NCBI RefSeq assembly: GCF_015689195.1
Contig: NZ_CP065044.1
Span: 806,001 to 870,000, forward strand
Direction of reading: 5' to 3'
From: Pectobacterium aroidearum
Lineage (GTDB): Bacteria > Pseudomonadota > Gammaproteobacteria > Enterobacterales > Enterobacteriaceae
Length of the DNA: 64,000 nucleotides
Below, piece after piece: positions 41,676 through 53,036 of this stretch. Under the pieces are notes generated by a model. That model saw only the letters and a list, made by a program, of their open reading frames with translations. It made no database searches and was not told the DNA's origin. A program made the position numbers and the translations under genes. Each line of letters opens with the position of its first letter. Within the stretch, counting starts at the first letter, position 1.

Positions 41676-43394
41676 ATGGAGATGTTGTCAGGCGCCGAAA
41701 TGGTGGTCCGATCGTTGATCGATCAGGGCGTAAAACATGTGTTCGGTTATCCGGGCGGTGCGGTGTTGGATATTTACGACGCCCTGCATACGGTTGGCGG
41801 TATCGAGCATATTTTGGTGCGGCATGAGCAAGGTGCGGTACATATGGCTGATGGCTATGCACGTGCGACGGGTGAAGTCGGCGTCGTGCTGGTCACGTCG
41901 GGTCCCGGTGCGACCAACGCGATTACCGGTATCGCTACTGCATATATGGACTCCATTCCTATGGTGGTGTTGTCCGGTCAGGTTGCGACTTCGCTGATTG
42001 GCTATGACTCCTTTCAGGAATGCGACACGGTGGGTATTTCCCGCCCTATCGTGAAGCACAGTTTTCTGGTCAAAAAAGCTGAAGATGTCCCGACGATTCT
42101 GAAAAAAGCGTTTTATCTGGCATCGACCGGACGCCCAGGGCCGGTGGTGGTCGATCTGCCGAAAGACATCATGAATCCGGCGAATAAACTGCCGTACGTT
42201 TATCCTGAAAGCGTCAGCATGCGTTCCTATAATCCGACGGTTCAAGGTCACAAAGGTCAGATTCGTCGCGCGTTGCAAACCCTGCTGGCGGCAAAAAAAC
42301 CGATTATCTACAGCGGCGGTGGCGTAATTAATGCGGAGTGTCACGAAGAGTTGCTGACGCTGGCGGAAAAACTGAACCTGCCAGTGACCACCTCTCTGAT
42401 GGGACTGGGCGGTTTTCCCGGCACGCACCGCCAGTGCCTCGGTATGCTGGGGATGCACGGGACATATGAAGCCAATACGGCTATGCATAATGCCGATGTG
42501 ATTTTCGCCGTAGGGGTACGTTTCGATGACCGTACAACGAACAATCTGGCAAAGTACTGTCCGAATGCGACGGTACTGCACATTGATGTCGATCCCGCGT
42601 CGATTTCCAAAACGGTAAACGCCGATATCCCTATCGTGGGCGATGCTAAACAGGTGTTAACCCTGATGCTGGAGTTGCTGGCACAGGATGGCGCACAGCA
42701 GCAGTTTGATGCGCTGCGCGACTGGTGGCAGGGTATCGAACAGTGGCGTGGGCGTCACTGTCTGAAATACAGCACCGAAGGCGATAAGATTAAACCGCAG
42801 GCGGTGATTGAAACGCTGCATCGGCTGACCGAAGGCAAAGCCTATGTGGCATCAGACGTCGGTCAGCACCAGATGTTTGCCGCGCTGTATTATCCTTTCG
42901 ATTTACCGCGTCGCTGGGTGAACTCCGGTGGGCTGGGTACGATGGGCTTTGGCCTGCCTGCTGCGTTGGGTATCAAGCTCGCGCTGCCGGAAGAAACCGT
43001 AATCTGCGTAACGGGCGACGGCAGTATTCAGATGAATATTCAGGAGCTTTCTACGGCGCTGCAATATGACTTGCCCGTTGTGGTGATTAACCTGAACAAC
43101 CGTTTCCTCGGTATGGTTAAGCAGTGGCAGGACATGATCTACTCTGGCCGTCATTCCAGTTCTTACATGGAATCGCTACCGGATTTCGTCAAGCTGGCTG
43201 AAGCGTACGGTCACATCGGGATTTCTATCGATACGCCGGACGAACTGGAAAGTAAGCTGTCGCAAGCGCTGGCGCAGAAAGATCGTCTGGTGTTTGTTGA
43301 TATCAACATCGACAGCAGCGAGCATGTTTACCCCATGCAGATTCGTGGCGGGGCGATGGATGAAATGTGGCTGAGCAAAACGGAGAGGACCTGA
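41676..43394 (+). CDS. ilvI: IlvI, acetohydroxyacid synthase III catalytic subunit
   Basis: ThDP-, FAD- and Mg-dependent enzyme for the first common step of branched-chain amino acid synthesis. Start [18 protein letters not shown] is identical to E. coli IlvI and has AAGAGG upstream; the frame is open 23 codons earlier but without a ribosome site. The ThDP Glu is in [12 protein letters not shown] (about 51), and [15 protein letters not shown] is the ThDP/Mg motif. It has 572 residues. ilvH follows after 2 bp. Confidence 0.97.
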   Translation: MEMLSGAEMVVRSLIDQGVKHVFGYPGGAVLDIYDALHTVGGIEHILVRHEQGAVHMADGYARATGEVGVVLVTSGPGATNAITGIATAYMDSIPMVVLSGQVATSLIGYDSFQECDTVGISRPIVKHSFLVKKAEDVPTILKKAFYLASTGRPGPVVVDLPKDIMNPANKLPYVYPESVSMRSYNPTVQGHKGQIRRALQTLLAAKKPIIYSGGGVINAECHEELLTLAEKLNLPVTTSLMGLGGFPGTHRQCLGMLGMHGTYEANTAMHNADVIFAVGVRFDDRTTNNLAKYCPNATVLHIDVDPASISKTVNADIPIVGDAKQVLTLMLELLAQDGAQQQFDALRDWWQGIEQWRGRHCLKYSTEGDKIKPQAVIETLHRLTEGKAYVASDVGQHQMFAALYYPFDLPRRWVNSGGLGTMGFGLPAALGIKLALPEETVICVTGDGSIQMNIQELSTALQYDLPVVVINLNNRFLGMVKQWQDMIYSGRHSSSYMESLPDFVKLAEAYGHIGISIDTPDELESKLSQALAQKDRLVFVDINIDSSEHVYPMQIRGGAMDEMWLSKTERT

Positions 43395-43396
43395 TC

Positions 43397-43888
43397 ATGC
43401 GGCGGATTTTATCAGTATTACTTGAGAATGAATCGGGCGCTTTGTCACGTGTCGTCGGCCTGTTTTCACAGCGCGGCTACAACATTGAAAGCCTGACGGT
43501 AGCCCCAACCGAAGATCCTACGCTGTCTCGTATGACTATCCAGACGGTAGGCGATGAGAAAGTGCTGGAGCAAATCGAAAAGCAACTGCACAAGCTGGTG
43601 GATGTCCTGCGCGTCAGTGAACTGGGGCAGGGCGCGCACGTTGAGCGTGAGATCATGCTGGTGAAGCTGCAAGCCACAGGATATGGTCGCGAAGAGGTGA
43701 AACGCTGCGCCGATATTTTCCGCGGCCAGATTGTGGATGTTACCGCTTCGCTTTACACCGTACAGCTTGCTGGCACGAGCGATAAACTGGACGCCTTCCT
43801 CAGCGCTGTGCGTGAAGTTGCAGAAATTGTTGAAGTGGCACGCTCCGGGATCGTCGGCGTATCACGCGGCGATAAAATCATGCGTTAA
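43397..43888 (+). CDS. ilvH: IlvH, acetohydroxyacid synthase III regulatory subunit
   Basis: Regulatory subunit giving valine sensitivity to IlvI. It has 163 residues, with the N-terminal ACT domain ([20 protein letters not shown], then [15 protein letters not shown]) and a C-terminal regulatory domain. The start was chosen by GAGAGGAC upstream and by the E. coli protein, whose N-terminus is the same; a longer frame reads into ilvI. The operon ends with an intrinsic terminator at 43918. Confidence 0.97.
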   Translation: MRRILSVLLENESGALSRVVGLFSQRGYNIESLTVAPTEDPTLSRMTIQTVGDEKVLEQIEKQLHKLVDVLRVSELGQGAHVEREIMLVKLQATGYGREEVKRCADIFRGQIVDVTASLYTVQLAGTSDKLDAFLSAVREVAEIVEVARSGIVGVSRGDKIMR

Positions 43889-43917
43889 TCGACTTTTCGC
43901 TGCTTTTTCCTTTAAGA

Positions 43918-43944
43918 GGCCCGATAATAGTATCGGGCCTTTTT
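43918..43944 (+). terminator. ilvIH terminator
   Basis: GGCCCGATA and TATCGGGCC form a 9-bp stem with a short loop, followed by TTTTTATTT, 29 bp past ilvH. Confidence 0.93.
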
Positions 43945-43962
43945 ATTTCCCTTATCTTATAT

Positions 43963-44087
<125 letters not shown>

Positions 44088-44284
44088 AGGCGCAATATAT
44101 TTCAGGTTAAAAGACGTCCATTATTGATATGACAGCTTGAAATATGCGGGTAACGTGATAAAAGCAGTTGCCGTACAAAAGCTTCTGCTGTTAGATCTAC
44201 GCCATATCCATGATGATTTTATGGTCATCGCACTATTTATTATTTATCCGGCCTATTTATTTTCCGGCCTACTAAGGGGTTACC
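44088..44284. promoter_or_regulatory. cra upstream region
   Basis: 197 bp with no gene, AT-rich near the end. The cra promoter should be here. AAGGGG lies just before the GTG start. Confidence 0.4.
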
Positions 44285-45289
44285 GTGAAACTGGATGAAA
44301 TCGCGCGTCTTGCGGGTGTTTCACGCACGACAGCCAGCTATGTTATTAACGGGAAAGCAAAACAATATCGCGTGAGCGATAAGACCGTTGAGAAAGTCAT
44401 GGCTGTCGTCAGGGAGCACAATTATCATCCCAACGCCGTCGCGGCTGGATTACGTGCTGGACGCACACGTTCAATTGGTTTGGTTATTCCCGATTTGGAA
44501 AATACCAGCTATACACGCATCGCCAATTATCTGGAGCGTCAGGCCAGACAGCGCGGATATCAGTTATTAATTGCGTGTTCAGAAGATCAACCGGACAATG
44601 AGATGCGCTGTATTGAGCATCTGTTACAGCGCCAGGTTGACGCTATTATCGTTTCTACTGCATTACCTCCCGAGCACCCATTTTATCAGCGCTGGATAAA
44701 CGGCAACCTGCCGATTATTGCGTTGGATAGGGCGTTGGATCGTGAGCACTTTACCAGCGTGGTCGGTGCCGATCTTGAAGATGCTGAAATGCTAGCGCAG
44801 GAATTACGCAAAGTGCCTGCGACGTCGGTACTGTATCTTGGCGCCTTGCCTGAGCTTTCCGTCAGTTTCCTGCGTGAACAAGGGTTTCGTCAGGCGTGGG
44901 CGGGCGATCCGCGTGAGGTGAATTATCTCTATTCCAATAGCTATGAACGTGTAGCCGCCGCCGCCGCATTTATGGATTATTTGAAAAATAATCCTATGCC
45001 TGAAGCGCTGTTCACGACCTCATTCCCGCTCTTGCAAGGGGTGATGGATGTTAATCTGAAGATTAACGGGCGTTTGCCGAATAATCTGGCTATCGCGACC
45101 TTTGGGGATAATGAATTGTTGGATTATCTGGAATGCCCGGTATTGTCTGTCGCTCAGCGCCATCGTGAAGTGGCGGAACGCGTACTGGAACTGGTGTTGG
45201 CCAGTCTGGATGAGCCGAAAAGGCCGAAGCCTGGTTTGAATCGTATTCGACGGAATCTGTACCGTCGTGGCTCACTGAGCCGCGTGTAA
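44285..45289 (+). CDS. cra: Cra (FruR), catabolite repressor/activator
   Basis: LacI/GalR-family regulator controlling carbon flow between glycolysis and gluconeogenesis, released from DNA by fructose 1-phosphate. The 334 residues start at GTG, as in E. coli, with AAGGGG upstream. The [23 protein letters not shown] is at 1-20 with the hinge to about 60 ([21 protein letters not shown]). The periplasmic-binding-like effector domain follows. Conserved position between ilvH and the dcw cluster. Confidence 0.97.
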   Translation: MKLDEIARLAGVSRTTASYVINGKAKQYRVSDKTVEKVMAVVREHNYHPNAVAAGLRAGRTRSIGLVIPDLENTSYTRIANYLERQARQRGYQLLIACSEDQPDNEMRCIEHLLQRQVDAIIVSTALPPEHPFYQRWINGNLPIIALDRALDREHFTSVVGADLEDAEMLAQELRKVPATSVLYLGALPELSVSFLREQGFRQAWAGDPREVNYLYSNSYERVAAAAAFMDYLKNNPMPEALFTTSFPLLQGVMDVNLKINGRLPNNLAIATFGDNELLDYLECPVLSVAQRHREVAERVLELVLASLDEPKRPKPGLNRIRRNLYRRGSLSRV

Positions 45290-45303
45290 TCCCTTGCCTT
45301 TCT

Positions 45304-45338
45304 GCGCCATAGATGACTATGGCGCTTCTCTTTTTTTG
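45304..45338 (+). terminator. cra terminator
   Basis: GCGCCATAG and CTATGGCGC form a 9-bp stem with a 4-base loop, followed by TTCTCTTTTTTT, 15 bp past the cra stop. Confidence 0.92.
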
Positions 45339-45374
45339 CTCAACGTCGATTCACTACCGACTCTCAATTTACGT

Positions 45375-45812
45375 TTATGGCAATGCCACGCGGAATAACC
45401 GACGGCAATATTCCAGGAAATAACCGTATATCACACCTGTCACCATCGATATCACCAGATTACTGGTAACGGCAGTCAGGATTTGTGCGGGATTTGCCCC
45501 GATAACCCAGAGAATGATGGCGTAAACCGGGGATTGGAAACTGACATAAGCAAAGAGATCGGCAAGGCTGCGCACCAGAAAATGCTCACCACCGTGACGT
45601 TTGGCGATATTCAACACGCGATCGCGATAAAGCCCGTACGGCCAGGCAATGGCGATATTCACGGGGATAGACAGTAAACGCGAAGACAGCGATTGCTCGA
45701 AACTCATCCCGGAAAGCATGATTTCTATCGCCATGCCAGTGATGAAACAATAGACAACGAGCGCAAAGGTATCTGCGGTGGCACTTCGCAATCGTGACGT
45801 CGGGGAAAACAT
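45375..45812 (-). CDS. alaE: AlaE, L-alanine exporter
   Basis: Inner-membrane exporter of L-alanine with four transmembrane segments. The start [20 protein letters not shown] is like E. coli AlaE (MFSPQSRLRHAVADTFAMVV) and has GGAG at a suitable distance; an ATG 5 codons upstream has a poorer site. Conserved stretches are [44 protein letters not shown] and [13 protein letters not shown]. Length 145, close to the family. It is convergent with cra. In E. coli alaE is elsewhere on the chromosome. Confidence 0.92.
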   Translation of the reverse strand: MFSPTSRLRSATADTFALVVYCFITGMAIEIMLSGMSFEQSLSSRLLSIPVNIAIAWPYGLYRDRVLNIAKRHGGEHFLVRSLADLFAYVSFQSPVYAIILWVIGANPAQILTAVTSNLVISMVTGVIYGYFLEYCRRLFRVALP

Positions 45813-46106
45813 ACCGGGCTGCTCCATTCTTAGGGCGGATAAACTGGTGTAATGATATTTTGTGGTTTTTTGTCATGCTTTATTTTGTTTGTGTAGTTTA
45901 CATCACTGAATGATTAGCTTTGTACTAGGTAAAAATATTTATTTTTGAGCATTTTTTATACTTTCTCGCTACTTTATATCTAGCCGGTAAGTTTCCCGTT
46001 TTTTTATCGTGACAAGGGATTTAAAGTTATTTAAAAACAATTTGTTATGGTTTTTCAGGCCGAGGCGTTTCTGTGAGGCTTTAATGACATTAAAGCAAGT
46101 GAGTAA
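45813..46106. other. AT-rich intergenic region
   Basis: No gene is supported between alaE and the small membrane-protein frame at 46107. The stretch 45840-46030 is strongly AT-rich and would contain the alaE promoter on the minus strand. A minus-strand frame of 67 codons here looks accidental. Confidence 0.45.
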
Positions 46107-46271
46107 ATGACCGATAAAAAGAGGCTGCTTGTAGTGTTCCTTTTCATGCTTTTCTGGATGTATGGATTGCACACGTTATTCGATCCGTTTTCTGGGCCTG
46201 CGTTTCTTTTTCAGGAAATCGCCTCCCTTGGTGAGGAGAATATTGAGCAGGGTAAATCGGCTGATGAATAA
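46107..46271 (+). CDS. Small membrane protein of 54 residues, unrecognised
   Basis: Not recognised. The frame reads MTDKKRLLVVFLFMLFWMYG, then LHTLFDPFSGPAFLFQEIAS, and ends in an acidic tail with GEENIEQGKSADE. A positively charged N-terminus, one transmembrane helix (about 7-22), a second weakly hydrophobic segment and an acidic soluble tail give it the look of a real small inner-membrane protein. GTGAG is close to the ATG (weak). It lies between alaE and mraZ on the dcw strand, with about 420 bp to mraZ. It could be a chance frame. Confidence 0.5.
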   Translation: MTDKKRLLVVFLFMLFWMYGLHTLFDPFSGPAFLFQEIASLGEENIEQGKSADE

Positions 46272-46603
46272 AGAATCGATGATGTTGATGTTAAAAATGT
46301 GACATTGAGCAAGTGTTAGCTATCACGGTATGATCTTGTGGGTTCGCACAAGCCTTGGTATTCAAGGTGTTTGGGGTAATAAGACTATTCTGAAAACAGC
46401 GGTCTTTGGTATCAGCTTGTGACAATAAAAATAATCGAGATACCGGAGTCGATAGCAATATGTTTGCAGTGTTCCCATTCTGTTATGAATTTTTCTTACA
46501 TTATCATGACGTTAATCTTCGTTAATTTTCACTCCTTATTCCTTTTACCTCTATGCCGGCCCCAATTCATTCAGGAATAATCCCAAAGCGCGCCAGCTCT
46601 GGC
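46272..46603. other. Region upstream of the mraZ promoter, with two adjacent hairpins
   Basis: No gene is seen. CTTGTG-GGTTCG-CACAAG at 46335-46352 is immediately followed by CCTTGG...CAAGG at 46353-46367, two small tandem stem-loops without a T-run. Their role is unknown. Confidence 0.4.
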
Positions 46604-46633
46604 TTGACAAGGTTTTCATACCCTCCGTACACT
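46604..46633 (+). promoter_or_regulatory. Pmra, main promoter of the dcw cluster
   Basis: TTGACA at 46604-46609 and TACACT at 46628-46633, 18 bases apart, about 60 bp before mraZ and just upstream of the MraZ operator. Confidence 0.7.
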
Positions 46634-46641
46634 CTTAAAGG

Positions 46642-46666
46642 TGGGATTTTGTGGGGTAAAGTGGTG
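46642..46666 (+). promoter_or_regulatory. MraZ operator (TGGGN direct repeats)
   Basis: TGGGA, TGGGG and TGGTG occur at exact 10-bp spacing (46642, 46652, 46662), the known arrangement of MraZ-binding repeats with 5-base spacers. The last is degenerate. They lie in the transcribed leader, so MraZ probably represses its own operon. Confidence 0.85.
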
Positions 46667-46694
46667 AAAAAGGTTATGAAGGGGTAACTCAGGT

Positions 46695-47153
46695 ATGTTT
46701 CGTGGGGCTACGCTGGTTAACCTCGACAGTAAAGGGCGCCTTGCTGTGCCTACCCGATACCGGGAAATGCTGAACGGGGAATCGCAAGGTCAAATGGTTT
46801 GCACCATTGACCTGCATCAGCCATGCCTGCTGCTTTATCCCTTACCTGAATGGGAAATTATTGAACAAAAGCTGTCTCGCTTATCGAGCATGAATCCAGC
46901 TGAACGCCGCGTTCAGCGGTTGTTATTGGGGCATGCCAGCGAGTGTCAAATGGATAGTGCAGGGCGTTTGTTGATTGCGAATACGTTAAGGCAGCATGCG
47001 GACCTTAAAAAAGAAGTGATGCTAGTCGGGCAGTTCAACAAGTTTGAACTGTGGGATGAACAGACTTGGTATCAACAGGTCAGGGATGATATTGACGCTG
47101 AACAATCGACTCAGGAACCTTTGTCTGACCGGTTGCAGGACCTATCGCTATAG
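46695..47153 (+). CDS. mraZ: MraZ, dcw operon transcriptional repressor
   Basis: AbrB-like DNA-binding protein that forms rings and represses the dcw operon. It has 152 residues, with two SpoVT/AbrB-type repeats: [20 protein letters not shown] at the N-terminus and [20 protein letters not shown] in the middle. Recognition is expected at the TGGGN repeats upstream. rsmH follows 2 bp after the stop. Confidence 0.96.
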   Translation: MFRGATLVNLDSKGRLAVPTRYREMLNGESQGQMVCTIDLHQPCLLLYPLPEWEIIEQKLSRLSSMNPAERRVQRLLLGHASECQMDSAGRLLIANTLRQHADLKKEVMLVGQFNKFELWDEQTWYQQVRDDIDAEQSTQEPLSDRLQDLSL

Positions 47154-47155
47154 TC

Positions 47156-48100
47156 ATGCTGGAAAATTATAAACATACCACCGTCCTGTTGGATGAGGCA
47201 GTAAATGGCCTGAACATTCGCAGCGGCGGCATATACATCGACGGCACATTTGGCCGTGGTGGTCACTCTCGTCTGATTCTTTCCCAACTGGGGCCGGAAG
47301 GGCGTCTGTTAGCTATCGATCGCGATCCTCAGGCCATTGAAGCGGCCAAGGCGATCGACGATCCTCGTTTCTCTATTATTCACGGGCCGTTTTCCGCCAT
47401 GGCGGAGTATGTGGCTGAACTCGGACTGACCGGGCAGATCGACGGTGTTCTGCTCGATCTTGGTGTTTCTTCCCCACAGCTTGATGACCCTGAACGTGGG
47501 TTTTCATTTATGCGCGACGGTCCGCTGGATATGCGCATGGATCCGACGCGCGGCTTATCCGCTGCCGAATGGCTGATGAAAGCGGAAGCGGACGACATTG
47601 TCTGGGTGTTGAAAACGTTCGGCGAAGAGCGTTTTGCCAAGCGTATTGCTCGCGCCATTGTAGAACGCAATCGCACTGAGCCGATGACGCGGACAAAGGA
47701 GCTGGCGGAATTGATCGCGGCTGCCAGCCCGGTGAGAGAAAAACATAAGCACCCGGCAACGCGCAGTTTTCAGGCGATCCGCATTTACATCAACAGCGAG
47801 CTGGAAGAGATCGAGCGTGCGCTAGAAGGCGCGTTAAGCGTACTGGCTCCGCAGGGACGTTTGTCAGTCATCAGCTTCCACTCGTTAGAAGATCGTATCG
47901 TAAAACGGTTTATTCGCCATCAGAGCCGTGGGCCACAGGTGCCTGCTGGCCTGCCGTTAACGGAAGAGCAGTTGCGTAGTCAGGGCGGCCAGACGTTAAA
48001 AGCCGTCGGAAAGAAACTGATGCCTTCGGAAGCAGAAGTTGCGGAAAACCCACGCGCGCGCAGTTCTGTTCTGCGCTTCGCTGAGAGACTGCCAGCGTGA
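47156..48100 (+). CDS. rsmH: RsmH (MraW), 16S rRNA C1402 N4-methyltransferase
   Basis: SAM-dependent methyltransferase acting on C1402 in the 30S decoding centre. It has 314 residues with the SAM-binding region [17 protein letters not shown] (about 24-40), [20 protein letters not shown], and C-terminal [17 protein letters not shown]. Its stop codon overlaps the GTG start of ftsL, and it follows mraZ by 2 bp. Confidence 0.97.
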   Translation: MLENYKHTTVLLDEAVNGLNIRSGGIYIDGTFGRGGHSRLILSQLGPEGRLLAIDRDPQAIEAAKAIDDPRFSIIHGPFSAMAEYVAELGLTGQIDGVLLDLGVSSPQLDDPERGFSFMRDGPLDMRMDPTRGLSAAEWLMKAEADDIVWVLKTFGEERFAKRIARAIVERNRTEPMTRTKELAELIAAASPVREKHKHPATRSFQAIRIYINSELEEIERALEGALSVLAPQGRLSVISFHSLEDRIVKRFIRHQSRGPQVPAGLPLTEEQLRSQGGQTLKAVGKKLMPSEAEVAENPRARSSVLRFAERLPA

Positions 48101-48417
48101 TCGGTAACGAACGGCATACTCTGGTCGGCGTCATCGGTGAGGATTTGCTGCGTAATGCAAAGCTCCCCATGTTGCTGATGATTGCCGTACTGGTTTCTGC
48201 CGTTTTTGTGGTGACAACGGCGCACAAGACGCGCTTGCTGACAGCGGAACGCGAGCAGCTTCTGCTGGAGCGTGATGCGTTGGATATCGAATGGCGAAAT
48301 CTGATCCTGGAGGAGAACTCTCTCGGGGATCATAGCCGCGTTGAGCGGATCGCGACGGAAAAGCTGCAAATGGGGCATGTCGATCCGTCACAGGAAAATA
48401 TTGTGGTTAAGCAATGA
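48097..48417 (+). CDS. ftsL: FtsL, divisome protein
   Basis: Small bitopic division protein that forms a complex with FtsB and FtsQ and helps activate FtsWI. It has 106 residues: a short cytoplasmic N-terminus, a transmembrane helix (about 25-45, [20 protein letters not shown]) and a leucine-rich periplasmic coiled coil ([20 protein letters not shown]). The start is GTG, overlapping the rsmH stop by four bases. Confidence 0.96.
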   Translation: MIGNERHTLVGVIGEDLLRNAKLPMLLMIAVLVSAVFVVTTAHKTRLLTAEREQLLLERDALDIEWRNLILEENSLGDHSRVERIATEKLQMGHVDPSQENIVVKQ

Positions 48418-48440
48418 ATTAAATAGGCAACTAGTCAAGC

Positions 48441-50204
48441 ATGAAAGCAGCCCGTACAGGAAAGTTAAAGCGCCAGGAAGATCAAGCCAGCTTTGTTAGC
48501 TGGCGTTTTGCGTTGCTTTGCGGCTGTATCCTGCTTGCGATGTTTGGCTTGATGGCGCGTGCGGCTTACCTTCAGGTGATCAATCCAGACAAACTGGTGC
48601 GCGAAGGCGATATGCGTTCCCTGCGTGTACAGGAAGTGCCGACGGCACGCGGTATGATCAGCGATCGCGCTGGCCGTCCTTTGGCCGTCAGTGTACCGGT
48701 GAATGCCGTTTGGGCGGATCCGAAAGAAGTGAACGATCGTGGCGGTATTACGCTGGATACGCGCTGGAAAGCACTGTCTGACGCGCTCGATATCCCATTG
48801 GATCAATTGGCCACGAAGATCAACGCTAACCCGAAAGGGCGCTTCGTGTACCTCGCTCGTCAGGTAAATCCAGCCATTGGCGAATACGTCCACAAACTGA
48901 AGCTGCCGGGCATTAATCTGCGGCAGGAATCTCGCCGGTATTACCCTTCCGGACAAGTGACCTCTCACCTCATCGGCTTCACCAATATCGATGGTCAGGG
49001 TATTGAAGGGGTCGAGAAAAGCTTTGATCGCTGGCTGACAGGGCAACCCGGTGAACGTACCGTGCGTAAAGACCGCTTTGGCCGCGTGATTGAAGATATC
49101 TCTTCTGTTGATAGCCAGGCTGCACATAATCTGGCGCTGAGCATTGATGAACGTCTGCAGGCGCTGGTTTACCGCGAACTCAACAACGCGGTTGCCTTTA
49201 ACAAAGCTGAGTCAGGAACGGCCGTGCTGGTTGATGTGAATACCGGTGAAGTGCTGGCGATGGCGAATAGCCCGTCTTATAACCCGAACAATCTGGCGGA
49301 TACGCCGAAAGAGATTATGCGTAACCGCGCCATCACCGATATCTTCGAACCGGGTTCTACGGTGAAACCGATGGTGGTGATGACGGCGTTGCAGCGCGGC
49401 GTCATCAAAGAAAATAGCGTGCTCAACACGCTGCCTTACTACGTCAACGGTCATGAAATCAAAGACGTGGCGCGCTACAGCGAATTGACGCTGACGGGCG
49501 TGCTACAGAAATCGAGTAACGTCGGTGTTTCCAGACTGGCGTTAGCGATGCCTTCCTCTGCGCTGGTAGATACTTACTCGCGCTTTGGATTAGGAAAAGC
49601 GACCAATTTGGGGTTGGTCGGAGAAAGCAGTGGCTTATACCCTCAAAAACAACGGTGGTCTGACATAGAGAGGGCCACCTTTTCTTTCGGCTACGGGCTG
49701 ATGGTAACACCGTTACAGTTAGCGCGAGTCTACGCCACGATCGGCAGTTTCGGCATTTATCGTCCGCTGTCGATTACTAAAGTTGATCCACCGGTTCCTG
49801 GCGAACGCGTCTTCCCTGAAGCGCTGGTGCGTTCCGTGGTGCACATGATGGAAAGCGTTGCGCTGCCCGGCGGCGGCGGTACCAAAGCGGCCATCAAAGG
49901 CTACCGTATCGCGATTAAAACCGGTACGGCTAAAAAAGTCGGCCCGGATGGCAAGTACATCAATAAATATATTGCCTATACAGCGGGCGTGGCGCCAGCC
50001 AGTAACCCACGTTTTGCTCTGGTTGTCGTGATCAACGATCCGCAGGCAGGGAAGTACTACGGCGGTGCAGTTTCTGCGCCAATCTTTGGCGCCATCATGG
50101 GTGGCGTTCTGCGTACGATGAATATCGAACCGGATGCGTTGCCGTCAGGCGACAAAAACGAGTTTGTAATTAATAGAGAAGAGGGATCAGGTGGCAGATC
50201 GTAA
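48441..50204 (+). CDS. ftsI: FtsI (PBP3), division-specific peptidoglycan transpeptidase
   Basis: Bitopic penicillin-binding protein that cross-links septal peptidoglycan in complex with FtsW; target of beta-lactams such as aztreonam. It has 587 residues, with a transmembrane helix about 22-42, a pedestal domain, and a transpeptidase domain with the acylated serine in EPGSTVKPM (about 306), SSN in QKSSNVGVS (about 358) and KTGT in AIKTGTAKK (about 493). Twenty-three bases separate it from ftsL; murE begins within its last codons. Confidence 0.97.
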   Translation: MKAARTGKLKRQEDQASFVSWRFALLCGCILLAMFGLMARAAYLQVINPDKLVREGDMRSLRVQEVPTARGMISDRAGRPLAVSVPVNAVWADPKEVNDRGGITLDTRWKALSDALDIPLDQLATKINANPKGRFVYLARQVNPAIGEYVHKLKLPGINLRQESRRYYPSGQVTSHLIGFTNIDGQGIEGVEKSFDRWLTGQPGERTVRKDRFGRVIEDISSVDSQAAHNLALSIDERLQALVYRELNNAVAFNKAESGTAVLVDVNTGEVLAMANSPSYNPNNLADTPKEIMRNRAITDIFEPGSTVKPMVVMTALQRGVIKENSVLNTLPYYVNGHEIKDVARYSELTLTGVLQKSSNVGVSRLALAMPSSALVDTYSRFGLGKATNLGLVGESSGLYPQKQRWSDIERATFSFGYGLMVTPLQLARVYATIGSFGIYRPLSITKVDPPVPGERVFPEALVRSVVHMMESVALPGGGGTKAAIKGYRIAIKTGTAKKVGPDGKYINKYIAYTAGVAPASNPRFALVVVINDPQAGKYYGGAVSAPIFGAIMGGVLRTMNIEPDALPSGDKNEFVINREEGSGGRS

Positions 50205-51678
50205 TTTGCGCGATTTACTTGCGCCGTGGGTGCAAGACACCCCGGCGCGCGCGCTGCGGGAAATGACATTAGACAGCCGCGTAGCGGCTGCCGGGGATCT
50301 GTTTGTCGCGATTGTCGGGCACAAAACAGATGGACGGCGCTATATTCCGCAGGCAATTGCGCAAGGCGTAGCAGCGATCGTTGCTGAAGCTGAAGGTGAA
50401 GCTGCCGATGGCACCGTTCGCGAAATGCACGGCGTGCCAGTGGTCTATCTCAGTAATCTGAACCAGCGGCTTTCCGCGCTGGCAGGCCGTTTTTATCAGC
50501 AACCTGCGGAAAAGTTACAGCTGATTGGTGTAACAGGAACCAACGGAAAAACGACGACGACTCAGCTTCTGGCGCAGTGGAGCCAGGCGCTGGGCGAAAC
50601 GAGCGCAGTGATGGGCACCGTAGGCAATGGCTTATTGGGCCGTGCGATTCCGGCAGAGAACACGACGGGTTCTGCTGTTGATGTTCAGCAGGTGCTGAGC
50701 CAGTTAGTCGATCAAGGTGCCACATTCGCTGCAATGGAAGTCTCTTCCCACGGGCTGGTGCAGCATCGCGTGGCGGCGTTGCCATTCGCGGCGGCGGTGT
50801 TCACTAACCTGAGCCGCGATCATCTTGATTACCACGGCGATATGGAAAGCTATGAAGCGGCCAAATGGGCGCTGTTCGCCGATCATCTCGTAGGGCAGAT
50901 GATTATCAATGCCGATGATGAAGTTGGGCTGCGCTGGTTGGCAAAGTTGCCGGATGCGGTTGCTGTCACGATGGAGAACAATCTGGTCCCCGGCTGCCGT
51001 GGGCGCTGGCTGAAAGCGACACAGATTGATTACCACGACAACGGTGCCACGATTGCGTTTGATTCAAGCTGGGGACACGGCGAAATCGAAAGTCGCCTGA
51101 TGGGCGCGTTTAACGTCAGCAATATGCTGCTGGCGCTGGCAGCGCTGCTGTCTCTCGGCTATCCACTCGACAAGCTGGTCATTGCTGGGTCGCAGTTGCA
51201 ACCCGTATGTGGCCGCATGGAAGTTTTCCATGCTGAAGGTAAACCAACGGTCGTTGTTGATTATGCCCACACGCCGGACGCGCTGGAAAAAGCGTTGGAA
51301 GCGGCGCGTTTGCACTGCCAGGGGAAACTTTGGTGCGTGTTTGGCTGCGGCGGCGATCGTGATAAAGGTAAGCGCCCACTTATGGGCGGCATCGCAGAAC
51401 AGCTGGCCGATCGCGTTGTAGTGACTGATGATAACCCGCGCAGTGAAGAACCTCAGGCGATCGTCGCCGATATTCTCTCCGGGCTGCTGGATGCCGGGCG
51501 GGTTCAGGTGATTCACGGGCGTGCTGAAGCGGTCACCAGTGCGATCATGCAGGCGCAGGAAAATGACGTCGTGCTGGTTGCGGGTAAAGGGCACGAAGAT
51601 TACCAACTGGTCGGCAATCAGCGTCTTGATTATTCCGATCGTATCACCGTTGCTCGTTTGCTGGGGGTGATTGCATGA
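50191..51678 (+). CDS. murE: MurE, UDP-MurNAc-tripeptide (meso-DAP) ligase
   Basis: ATP-dependent ligase adding meso-diaminopimelate to UDP-MurNAc-L-Ala-D-Glu in the cytoplasm. It has 495 residues, with the P-loop [15 protein letters not shown] (about 112-126) and the DDNPRSEEP motif (about 413-421), whose DNPR is the marker for DAP rather than lysine specificity. The start is GTG, inside the 3' end of ftsI (14-bp overlap). It overlaps murF by four bases (ATGA). Confidence 0.97.
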   Translation: MADRNLRDLLAPWVQDTPARALREMTLDSRVAAAGDLFVAIVGHKTDGRRYIPQAIAQGVAAIVAEAEGEAADGTVREMHGVPVVYLSNLNQRLSALAGRFYQQPAEKLQLIGVTGTNGKTTTTQLLAQWSQALGETSAVMGTVGNGLLGRAIPAENTTGSAVDVQQVLSQLVDQGATFAAMEVSSHGLVQHRVAALPFAAAVFTNLSRDHLDYHGDMESYEAAKWALFADHLVGQMIINADDEVGLRWLAKLPDAVAVTMENNLVPGCRGRWLKATQIDYHDNGATIAFDSSWGHGEIESRLMGAFNVSNMLLALAALLSLGYPLDKLVIAGSQLQPVCGRMEVFHAEGKPTVVVDYAHTPDALEKALEAARLHCQGKLWCVFGCGGDRDKGKRPLMGGIAEQLADRVVVTDDNPRSEEPQAIVADILSGLLDAGRVQVIHGRAEAVTSAIMQAQENDVVLVAGKGHEDYQLVGNQRLDYSDRITVARLLGVIA

Positions 51679-53036
51679 TTCGCGTCTCCCTGCAGCAGCT
51701 TGCCACAGTGCTGAATGCGCAGCTGATTGGTGAAAGCATTGATATTGAAGATGTTTCAACCGATACGCGTAAGCTGACGTCCGGCTGCCTTTTTGTTGCG
51801 CTGAAAGGCGAGAAATTCGACGCGCATGATTACGCTGCGGATGCGGTAAAAGGCGGTGCGGCGGCTCTGTTAGTCAGTAAGCACTTACCTATTGATATAC
51901 CGCAATTGCTGGTGAGCGATACGCGTCTGGCGTTGGGGCAATTGGGTGCCTGGGTTCGCCAGCAGTCAACGGCGCGCATAGTCGCACTGACCGGTTCTTC
52001 CGGCAAAACCTCGGTTAAAGAGATGACGGCGGCGATTCTGCGCCAGTGTGGTTCCGTGCTTTATACCGCTGGTAACTTCAATAACGACATCGGTGTGCCG
52101 CTCACGCTGTTGCGTCTGACAGCGGAACATCAGTTTGCGGTGATTGAACTGGGGGCAAATCACATTGGTGAGATTGCTTACACCACCGATCTGGTGCGGC
52201 CTGAAAGCGCGCTGGTTAATAATCTGGCCGCTGCACATCTGGAAGGTTTTGGTTCACTGGCTGGTGTGGCGCAGGCGAAAGGTGAGATTTTTGCCGGTTT
52301 GCCAGCAGACGGCGTGGCGATTGTGAACGCAGACAGCAATGATTTCCCGCACTGGCAGGTCACGCTGAATCATAAAACCGTCTGGCGTTTCTCGCCGCAG
52401 GCCGCTTGTGATATCGATTTTTTTGCCAGTGACATAGACGTTTTGGCGCAGGGTACACGTTTTACTCTGCACACGCCATTTGGTGATACGCAGGTTCTGC
52501 TGCCTTTACCGGGTAAACACAATATCTCGAACGCACTGGCGGCGGCTTCGCTGGCGATGTCTGTCGGGGCGACGCTGGAAGCGGTCAAAGCCGGATTATC
52601 TCAACTGCAGGCGGTGCCGGGGCGACTGTTCCCGATTACCTTGTCTGAAGGCAAGCTGCTGCTGGATGACAGCTATAACGCCAATGTGGGTTCCATGACG
52701 GCGGCGGCGCAGGTACTGGCGGAGATGCCGGGCTACCGCGTGATGGTCGTTGGTGATATGGGCGAACTGGGAGATGACGCTCCAGAATGCCATCGCCAAG
52801 TGGGCGAGGCGGCACGGGTTGCGGGCATCGATCGCGTATTAAGTGTGGGAACGTTAAGTGAATTGATCGGCACTGCCAGCGGCAATGGTGAGCATTTCCA
52901 GAATAAAGCCGCGCTGGTTTCACGTTTGAAGGTGCTGATGTCAGAACATAACGTCATCAGCGTATTGGTCAAAGGCTCACGCAGTGCTGCGATGGAGCAG
53001 GTTGTACATGCATTACAGGAGAATGCGCAATGTTAG
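51675..53036 (+). CDS. murF: MurF, UDP-MurNAc-pentapeptide synthetase
   Basis: Adds D-Ala-D-Ala to UDP-MurNAc-tripeptide, completing the cytoplasmic precursor. It has 453 residues. The Mur-ligase P-loop [14 protein letters not shown] lies near 105-118, the conserved [10 protein letters not shown] near 157-166 and the [10 protein letters not shown] motif near 332-341. It overlaps murE upstream (4 bp) and mraY downstream (7 bp). Confidence 0.97.
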   Translation: MIRVSLQQLATVLNAQLIGESIDIEDVSTDTRKLTSGCLFVALKGEKFDAHDYAADAVKGGAAALLVSKHLPIDIPQLLVSDTRLALGQLGAWVRQQSTARIVALTGSSGKTSVKEMTAAILRQCGSVLYTAGNFNNDIGVPLTLLRLTAEHQFAVIELGANHIGEIAYTTDLVRPESALVNNLAAAHLEGFGSLAGVAQAKGEIFAGLPADGVAIVNADSNDFPHWQVTLNHKTVWRFSPQAACDIDFFASDIDVLAQGTRFTLHTPFGDTQVLLPLPGKHNISNALAAASLAMSVGATLEAVKAGLSQLQAVPGRLFPITLSEGKLLLDDSYNANVGSMTAAAQVLAEMPGYRVMVVGDMGELGDDAPECHRQVGEAARVAGIDRVLSVGTLSELIGTASGNGEHFQNKAALVSRLKVLMSEHNVISVLVKGSRSAAMEQVVHALQENAQC

